A stretch of DNA of 10,628 nucleotides from Alphaproteobacteria bacterium (GTDB taxonomy: Bacteria > Pseudomonadota > Alphaproteobacteria > Caulobacterales > Parvularculaceae), in contig JAUIEG010000050.1 in NCBI GenBank assembly GCA_030428745.1, forward strand, positions 1 through 10,628, written 5' to 3'. Both the position numbers and the translations under genes were made by a program. This document shows positions 5,622 to 10,628 of this stretch, in pieces. Within the stretch, counting starts at the first letter, position 1. Every line of letters starts with the position of its first letter. The notes beneath the pieces were generated by a model. The model was given only the letters and a program-made list of their open reading frames with translations. It searched no databases and was not told where the DNA came from.

Positions 5622-7049
5622 ATGACGGCCCATACTCGGGAATCGCACCCTGACGCTTCGGCCATTCGTGTGCCGCATGTCGTGCGCGGAAAAACGGCGT
5701 TCGGCGATGACGTTTCTTATCAGTCTCGGGATATGGGCGCGGCGTTCGGAACGCCGGCGCTTGATCTCGATCATCTGGCCTGGCGGCGAAGCGAACCGCT
5801 GCCCATGCTTGATATTCCGATCGCCGAGGTCATCGACTTTCTCGCCAGGGTCGGTCCCGCGCTGGACTTCGACAAGAACGAATATTTGCGTCACGCCCAT
5901 GACGGCATGACCAAAGTAAGCGCACTCGGCTCGCGCGTCCTTGAAAACTGCTATCGTGATCTGCCTTTCATGTTTCGCAAGGAGGTGCTTGAGGCTGAGG
6001 TCAAAGCCAATATCGGCGATCTGGCTTTACTTGACGGATGGGTGGCGAAAGACCCGATTGGCGCGCCGTTGCGCATGCGGGCGTTTCCGCCGCGTCTTGT
6101 CCATATCTTGGCCGGAAACTCGCCGATGGTTGCCGCACTGACGATTGTGCGCGCGGCGCTTTCAAAAGGCGTTCATTTGCTCAAGCTTGCGTCGAACGAG
6201 CTTTTCACGCCGACCGATATTCTCCGGACGATGGCCGAGATCGACCCGGAGCACCCGGTGACACAGTCATTTTCCGCCGCCTACTGGCCGGGCGGGGATG
6301 CCGAAATCGAAAGCATTCTCTACCGCGCCCAGTATTTCGACAAAATCGTCGTGTGGGGTGGAGAAAGCGCAGTTCGCAATGCTGCTAAGTTCGCCGGACC
6401 GGGATTTGAACTTGTGGCCTTCGATCCGAAAGTTTCGGCGTCGATGGTCGGTCGGGAAGCGTTTGCCAATAAAGAATCTATCATCGCCGCCGCTGAGCGC
6501 GCGGCGCTCGATGTCGGGTCTTTCGATCAGGACGCCTGCAATTGCAGCCGGTTTCAATTCGTGGAAGCGGATGAAGACCAGGCCGATGCTTATTGTGCAG
6601 CGCTCGCGTCGGCCCTCGCGCGCGATAGCCGTTATGGCAATGGCCGCATGCCGGTCCCGGTATCGGAAGAAATTCGCGACGAAGTCGATGTATTGAAAAC
6701 GATGGAACCGATCTATCGCGTGTTTGGCGGGTATGACGGACAGGGGCTCGTTATCCGTTCTGATGAGCCCGTCGATTTTCATCCGAATTTCAAGACTGTC
6801 AACGTAGTAACCGTGCCCAGCCTGACGGAAGCCGTGAAGCATATCACCGTGGCGACGCAGACAGTCGGGGTGTATCCGCCGGCGCGCAAACGTGAGTTGC
6901 GCGATGCGCTGTCGGCGGCTGGCGCGCAGCGGATCGTGACGCTTGGAGAAGTAAACGGCATTAGCGGATTTGGCGGCGGCCCACATGATGCGATGTTTCC
7001 CATCCACCGCTTCATGAAATGGATCGTCGAAGAAGGAGAAGAAGCATGA
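5622..7049 (+). CDS. LuxC-type acyl-CoA/acyl-protein reductase
   Basis: A 475-residue protein of the LuxC family (aldehyde-dehydrogenase-like fold), which reduces a thioester-bound acyl group to an aldehyde with NADPH and receives the acyl group from LuxE. Seen: VPHVVRGK (17-24) near the N-terminus; HILAGNSP (161-168), conserved in LuxC; VVWGG (243-247); QDAC with candidate catalytic Cys306, at the expected place about two-thirds along; and GGGPHDAMFP (451-460) near the C-terminus, like the GGSHDGM region of LuxC. Length matches LuxC (about 480). Strong Shine-Dalgarno six bases before the ATG. The stop overlaps the next start as ATGA. First gene of an operon with a short-chain dehydrogenase and a LuxE-like synthetase, the natural partner. 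Without luciferase nearby, the aldehyde probably serves metabolism rather than light; the acyl substrate is unknown. Confidence 0.9.
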   Translation: MTAHTRESHPDASAIRVPHVVRGKTAFGDDVSYQSRDMGAAFGTPALDLDHLAWRRSEPLPMLDIPIAEVIDFLARVGPALDFDKNEYLRHAHDGMTKVSALGSRVLENCYRDLPFMFRKEVLEAEVKANIGDLALLDGWVAKDPIGAPLRMRAFPPRLVHILAGNSPMVAALTIVRAALSKGVHLLKLASNELFTPTDILRTMAEIDPEHPVTQSFSAAYWPGGDAEIESILYRAQYFDKIVVWGGESAVRNAAKFAGPGFELVAFDPKVSASMVGREAFANKESIIAAAERAALDVGSFDQDACNCSRFQFVEADEDQADAYCAALASALARDSRYGNGRMPVPVSEEIRDEVDVLKTMEPIYRVFGGYDGQGLVIRSDEPVDFHPNFKTVNVVTVPSLTEAVKHITVATQTVGVYPPARKRELRDALSAAGAQRIVTLGEVNGISGFGGGPHDAMFPIHRFMKWIVEEGEEA

Positions 7050-7894
7050 GCAAGGGGTGGATCATTACCGGTGTTTCCTCCGGATTCGGACGGGAGCTTG
7101 CGGAAGCGGTTCTGGCAAGCGGCGGCCGGGTCGTCGGCACCTTGCGCAAAAAAGAGCAGATTAAAGAGTTTGAAGCGCTGGCGCCAGGCCGGGCGAGGGC
7201 GTTGCTCCTCGACGTTACTGATTTTGCCGCAGTTCCCGGCGTCATGCGCCAAGCCTGGAATATTCTCGATGGCGTTGATGTCCTCGTCAACAACGCTGGT
7301 TACGGGATCTTGGGATGTCTTGAAGAGCTTTCCGATGATGACATCAACCGTTGCATGGACACCAACTTTGGCGGGACTGTCGCCACGATACGCGCTGTGC
7401 TGCCGCTTATGCGTGAGCGGGCGCGCGGCGATATTCTGAACTTTTCTTCCGTGGCCGGATTGTTAGGCATTCCGGGCATGTCGGCCTACAGCGCGGCGAA
7501 ACATGCTGTCGAGGGATTGAGCGATGCGCTTGCGGTTGAAGTTGCGCCGCTTGGAATTCGCGTCATGGCAATAGAGCCCGGCGGGTTCAGGACAAAATTT
7601 TCCCTCGGTTCACTCGCGAAAGCGAAAACTGAAATCGCCGCATATGATGAAACCCCAGGCGGGAAGACACGCAAGATGATGGGCGCCTATGGCGGCACGG
7701 AAAAGGGCGATCCGGCGAAACTTGCGCGCAATCTTATTGAAATGGTCGAGGGTGACGAGCTTCCAGCGCATTATGTTGTCGGCGACGACGCTTTCGCCAT
7801 GGTCAACGGCAAACTTCAACATACCATGGCGACGTTTGAAAAATGGAAGCACCGCTCTGTCGGAACGAATTTTGACGAGGCGGCGGCGACATGA
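7046..7894 (+). CDS. Classical short-chain dehydrogenase/reductase
   Basis: A 282-residue NAD(P)-dependent oxidoreductase of the classical SDR family. Seen: TGVSSGFG nucleotide-binding loop (8-15), Arg34 after the second strand, which favours NADP(H), DV (56-57), NNAG (82-85), catalytic Ser135 in NFSS, and YSAAK with Tyr148 and Lys152; EPGG (177-180) follows. All catalytic residues are present. The start is the ATG at 7046, which overlaps the reductase stop (ATGA) and has AGGAG seven bases upstream; an in-frame ATG at 7019 would read 30 bases into the upstream gene and lacks such a site. The stop again overlaps the next start (ATGA). Placement between luxC- and luxE-like genes suggests it acts on the same substrate, for example aldehyde to alcohol or oxidation of a hydroxyl group; this is inference. 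Confidence 0.9.
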   Translation: MSKGWIITGVSSGFGRELAEAVLASGGRVVGTLRKKEQIKEFEALAPGRARALLLDVTDFAAVPGVMRQAWNILDGVDVLVNNAGYGILGCLEELSDDDINRCMDTNFGGTVATIRAVLPLMRERARGDILNFSSVAGLLGIPGMSAYSAAKHAVEGLSDALAVEVAPLGIRVMAIEPGGFRTKFSLGSLAKAKTEIAAYDETPGGKTRKMMGAYGGTEKGDPAKLARNLIEMVEGDELPAHYVVGDDAFAMVNGKLQHTMATFEKWKHRSVGTNFDEAAAT

Positions 7895-9261
7895 GCGCGC
7901 TCGACAAGATATTGTCCTTAACGGAAACCGAAGATCCTTTTCGCATCGTGCCAGGTAATCTGCGTCAACTTCAGCTGGACGCCGCCAGAGAGCGTTTCGC
8001 GCAGCGGCGCGAACAGATCAAGGTGCTTGACCAGAAAGCCAAGGATCGCGGCATCGATGATCCGAGATCTTTTGAGGAACTGATCCCGCTCCTGTTTTCC
8101 GATGCAACTTACAAGAGCTATCCGGAAAGCTTCATCGACAATGGAAAATGGCGTCACATGACTGTTTGGCTCCAGACGCTTTCCACGCAACCGATCGAAG
8201 ACATGGACTATTCCAAGATTTCGGATATGGATGAATGGATCGCTGAGCTTCGCAGTCGCGGCCATCACGTCGTCAGCTCCAGCGGCACGTCAGGCAAAAA
8301 CAGTTTCATTCCGCGTTCGACCGCTGACCGGGAAGTGCAGCCGGTGCGCATGGACCGCAATCTCAAGTGGAACATTGGCGCGTACCGAAAGGATTACGGC
8401 AAAAAGTATCCGATGTTCCTGCTGATGCCGAAAATGGGCAGCTATACTGCCACGGACTCCGTGACGCGGTTTGCTGAAATGCGCGGTATTCCGGGCGACG
8501 TCCATTACATCTCTACAATGCCGCAAAGCGCTGTCGAAATGAGCGAAATGATGCGGCTCAACCGGGCCATCGCCGCGGGCACGGCAATGCCGAGCGAGAT
8601 TGAGGCGTTCAAAAAGAAAAGCGCCGCGCGTCAGGCAATCATACAGAAAGAATTCGGCGAATTTCTCGAGCATCTGATTTCGCGCCGTGACGAACCTGTC
8701 CTGATTACGGGCATGATGGCTATGCTTTACCGGGTTGTTGAGGCGGCGAAAGCCAAGGGACTTCCCGATGGATGTTTTCATCCTGACACGGTCATCACTG
8801 TCGGCGGTGGGAAAAAGGGCGCGCAATTGCCGCCGGATTTCATCGAGCAATGCCAGCGTTTCTTCAATCTGACGCCATATAATTTCAATGATGGTTACGG
8901 CATGGGCGAGCTGACTGACTACTGCCCGAAAATTCCTGTCGGCGAAGGATATGCGATTCCGCCATGGATTGTCCCCTTGATGATCGAAAAGTCTGGCGAG
9001 ACACTGCTTAATCCTGAAAATGGAAGAGGCAGCGTCACCACGCGGTTTGCGTTTATCGACTTGCTGGCTGATGGCAAGTGGGGCGGCCTTGTGACTGGCG
9101 ACCGACTGACCGTGGATTTTTCCCCGGCCGAGGATGGTATCGCCGTGCCGGTCGTGCGTGAAATCGCCCGCTATAAGGACCTTCCGGAAGGCGACGATAA
9201 AGCGACATGCGCCGGGACGATGGACGCTTATGTGCGCGGCGCGCTGGAAGAAGCTGTTTGA
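7891..9261 (+). CDS. LuxE-type acyl-protein synthetase (paralogue 2)
   Basis: A 456-residue LuxE/PaaK-like adenylating protein, expected to make acyl-AMP from a free acid, load it on its own cysteine and hand it to the LuxC-type reductase two genes upstream. Seen: YKSYPESFI (74-82), the ATP loop SSGTSGK (130-136), GGGKKG (305-310), a variant A5 motif YGMGE (336-340), TGD (402-404), and CAGT with Cys440, 16 residues from the C-terminus, the probable acyl-carrying residue. It differs from its paralogue at 83-1423 in having Gly for the A5 threonine and lacking the CPCGR motif. The start overlaps the dehydrogenase stop (ATGA), so translation is coupled. An 83-base gap follows before the epoxide hydrolase. 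Cofactor and chain preference cannot be read from the sequence. Confidence 0.87.
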   Translation: MSALDKILSLTETEDPFRIVPGNLRQLQLDAARERFAQRREQIKVLDQKAKDRGIDDPRSFEELIPLLFSDATYKSYPESFIDNGKWRHMTVWLQTLSTQPIEDMDYSKISDMDEWIAELRSRGHHVVSSSGTSGKNSFIPRSTADREVQPVRMDRNLKWNIGAYRKDYGKKYPMFLLMPKMGSYTATDSVTRFAEMRGIPGDVHYISTMPQSAVEMSEMMRLNRAIAAGTAMPSEIEAFKKKSAARQAIIQKEFGEFLEHLISRRDEPVLITGMMAMLYRVVEAAKAKGLPDGCFHPDTVITVGGGKKGAQLPPDFIEQCQRFFNLTPYNFNDGYGMGELTDYCPKIPVGEGYAIPPWIVPLMIEKSGETLLNPENGRGSVTTRFAFIDLLADGKWGGLVTGDRLTVDFSPAEDGIAVPVVREIARYKDLPEGDDKATCAGTMDAYVRGALEEAV

Positions 9262-9284
9262 TCGCTCATGCGCTGTCTTTGAGG

Positions 9285-9314
9285 TTGGGTCTCGCTGACG
9301 ATCTCCGCTATCTT
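9285..9314 (+). promoter_or_regulatory. Possible internal promoter before the epoxide hydrolase
   Basis: TTGGGT (9285-9290) and TATCTT (9309-9314) are 18 bases apart, each matching four of six consensus positions. Initiation would fall near 9321, inside the first arm of the hairpin at 9315-9339. A modest match, given weight mainly by its place in the only sizeable gap of this operon. Confidence 0.3.
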
Positions 9315-9339
9315 GCTCCGCAAATTCCTGATGCGGAGC
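9315..9339 (+). promoter_or_regulatory. Hairpin that buries the epoxide hydrolase ribosome binding site
   Basis: GCTCCGCA (9315-9322) and TGCGGAGC (9332-9339) are perfect 8-bp complements around a 9-base loop (AATTCCTGA). The second arm contains GGAG (9335-9338), the only good Shine-Dalgarno sequence for the ATG at 9345. In read-through mRNA the site would be paired; mRNA started near 9321 would lack most of the first arm. No U-tract follows, so it does not look like a terminator. Confidence 0.55.
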
Positions 9340-9344
9340 CAGTC

Positions 9345-10454
9345 ATGGATGTGCGGCCTTTCAAGATCGATGTCGATCAATCCGTTCTCGACCGAATTGC
9401 AGCGCGTCTCCGCGACGCCCGGATCGGATATGAGCCCGTAGAAGGCGAGTCATGGCAATATGGCATGGACCGTTCTTATCTTGCGGACCTAGTTGCCTAT
9501 TGGCGCGAACACTATGATTGGCGAACGCAGGAAGCCGCGCTTAATCGCTGGCCGCAATTCAAGGCCGACATCGATGGCGTTGATATTCATTTTTATCATG
9601 TCAAAGGCGACGGTGCACAGAAGACGCCGATCATTCTAACCCATGGCTGGCCGGGTTCTGTTGTGGAGTTTCAGGAGACAATCCCGAAGCTTGTTGATGC
9701 AGGTTTCTCCGTCGTGGTTCCGTCGCTGCCCGGCTATGGCTGGTCCGGCCGGCCTTGCTCCCCGATTGGTCCTGAGAAAGTCGCTGATATGTGGCGCTCG
9801 CTCATGGTCGACGCGCTCGGTTACAACAAATTCTTTGCGCAAGGGGGCGATTGGGGTTCGGCCGTGACGATGCAGCTCGGCATGAACCATGCCGATGTTG
9901 TAAAGGCGATCCATTTGAATTTCTTCATGGGGCCGCCCCCGGGTCCGGACGCCGATCAGGAACTGATCGCCTATTGGAATGATGTAAAAGTGCTGATGGA
10001 GGCCGAAAGCGGCTATCACCATGAACAGGCGACAAAACCGCAAACGATTGGGCTTGCGCTGCACGACAATCCGGTAGGCTGGGCGTCATGGGTCGTTGAA
10101 AAATTCTGGCGCTGGGGCGACACGAAAGGCGATATTGAGAGCCGTTTCAGCAAGGATCATCTGATCACCAATTTGATGAGCTATCTGGTGACGGATAATG
10201 TCATTTCATCCTTCTGGATGTACTACGCCAGCCGAGTTGGTCAGCGCGCCATGGGCCCTGTGAAAGTGCCGACCGCGCTTGCTCATTTTCCGGGTGAGTT
10301 TTATCCGATGCCGTCGCGCGCACTGGCGGAGCGTGCTTACAACGTGGCGCGCTGGAGCGAGATGCCGTCGGGCGGACATTTTGCGGCGATGGAAGAGCCT
10401 GACGTTTTTTCAAAAGACGTCATTGAGTTCTTTAAGAACCAATCCGCCGCATAG
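9345..10454 (+). CDS. Epoxide hydrolase, microsomal/juvenile-hormone type with EHN domain
   Basis: A 369-residue alpha/beta hydrolase that opens epoxides to vicinal diols through an aspartyl-ester intermediate. Seen: an N-terminal epoxide-hydrolase domain (about 4-110, from PFKIDVDQSVLDRIAARL to the core), the HGWPG oxyanion motif (100-104), nucleophile Asp169 in GGDWGS, a lid tyrosine candidate Tyr293, Glu318 and His345 in SGGHF. Glu318 and His345 are 27 residues apart, the same as Glu404 and His431 of mammalian microsomal epoxide hydrolase, so the triad is probably intact. The ATG at 9345 has GGAG six bases upstream; an in-frame ATG at 9207 would overlap the upstream gene by 55 bases and add residues not seen in the family. 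No membrane anchor is evident. Last gene of the operon; its presence suggests an epoxide intermediate or an unsaturated substrate. Confidence 0.9.
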   Translation: MDVRPFKIDVDQSVLDRIAARLRDARIGYEPVEGESWQYGMDRSYLADLVAYWREHYDWRTQEAALNRWPQFKADIDGVDIHFYHVKGDGAQKTPIILTHGWPGSVVEFQETIPKLVDAGFSVVVPSLPGYGWSGRPCSPIGPEKVADMWRSLMVDALGYNKFFAQGGDWGSAVTMQLGMNHADVVKAIHLNFFMGPPPGPDADQELIAYWNDVKVLMEAESGYHHEQATKPQTIGLALHDNPVGWASWVVEKFWRWGDTKGDIESRFSKDHLITNLMSYLVTDNVISSFWMYYASRVGQRAMGPVKVPTALAHFPGEFYPMPSRALAERAYNVARWSEMPSGGHFAAMEEPDVFSKDVIEFFKNQSAA

Positions 10455-10461
10455 TCAGGGC

Positions 10462-10628
10462 TTATTCTTCGACGACGACGGGCATAGAAAGAATCTGTCC
10501 GATGCCGCCGCCTACATGCAGTGTTTGACCGGTGACATAGGAGCCGGCTTCGGAGGCAAGGAACTGAACGGGCCCGATAATTTCGTCAGGCTCGCCAAAA
10601 CGCCCCATCGCGATCGCCTGTTGGTAGA
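10462..10628 (-). CDS. C-terminal part of a short-chain dehydrogenase (cut by window edge)
   Basis: Reading leftward from the window edge, 54 codons end at a TAA (10464-10462). The peptide contains GRFGEPDEI, then FLASEAGSYVTGQTLHVGGG, the characteristic C-terminal block of FabG-like short-chain dehydrogenases (GR.GEP.E..., Y.TGQ...V.GG). The active site lies outside the window. A tail of about 14 residues after the GGG block, ending VVVEE, is slightly longer than in FabG. The gene is convergent with the epoxide hydrolase, only seven bases between stops, and no terminator hairpin is visible between them. It may be part of the same locus, but a substrate cannot be assigned. Confidence 0.85.
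   Translation of the reverse strand, partial: YQQAIAMGRFGEPDEIIGPVQFLASEAGSYVTGQTLHVGGGIGQILSMPVVVEE

Noticed and set aside
6267..7007. A 246-codon frame on the opposite strand of the luxC-like gene
   Set aside because: It is a codon-bias mirror of a well-conserved gene, with low-complexity His/Arg-rich composition and no family motif. Other long antisense frames (3316-3792, 3796-4185, 8290-8850, 9636-10064) are rejected for the same reason.
9207..9344. Upstream in-frame ATG extending the epoxide hydrolase by 46 residues
   Set aside because: It overlaps the LuxE-like gene by 55 bases, has no suitable ribosome binding site, and adds an arginine-rich stretch not expected in the family; the ATG at 9345 has GGAG at good spacing.
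1..10628. A bioluminescence (lux) operon
   Set aside because: No luciferase subunits (luxA, luxB), luxD or luxG are present; LuxC- and LuxE-like proteins alone do not indicate light production.

Overview
The window looks like an accessory metabolic region from a proteobacterium, most probably an alphaproteobacterium. This rests on mid-50s GC judged by eye, AUG starts with little or no Shine-Dalgarno sequence at several genes, and the mix of gene families; no marker gene settles the taxonomy. No RNA gene, insertion sequence, CRISPR array, phage gene or long repeat is visible.

Layout, left to right. Positions 1-3079 are a leftward block: an AMP-forming acyl-CoA ligase, a LuxE-type acyl-protein synthetase, then the first 27 codons of a gene cut by the window edge whose N-terminus resembles a LuxC-type acyl-CoA reductase. 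A 194-base divergent promoter region (3080-3273) separates it from a rightward pair, an alpha/beta hydrolase and a hotdog thioesterase that overlap by 4 bases. Next is a regulator with an XRE helix-turn-helix fused to a MarR domain; its start codon lies inside a perfect inverted repeat. A second rightward operon follows: LuxC-type acyl-CoA reductase, short-chain dehydrogenase, second LuxE-type synthetase (joined by two ATGA overlaps), and a microsomal-type epoxide hydrolase. The last 167 bases hold the 3' end of a convergent short-chain dehydrogenase.

How the genes may work together. In bioluminescent bacteria LuxE activates a fatty acid as acyl-AMP, carries it on a C-terminal cysteine, and LuxC reduces it to the aldehyde. 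Here the same two families occur, apparently twice and in opposite orientations, with no luciferase (luxAB) in view. They are mixed with a CoA ligase, a thioesterase, dehydrogenases, an epoxide hydrolase and a hydrolase. The simplest inference is a pathway that activates a hydrophobic carboxylic acid (fatty, terpenoid, steroid or aryl side chain), reduces it to an aldehyde or alcohol, and opens epoxides. Direction (catabolic or biosynthetic) and substrate cannot be read from the sequence. The XRE-MarR protein is the obvious candidate local regulator.

The most unusual points are the paired LuxC/LuxE modules without luciferase, divergence of motifs between the two LuxE paralogues, the XRE-MarR fusion with a dyad over its own start codon, and an 8-bp hairpin that buries the ribosome binding site of the epoxide hydrolase.
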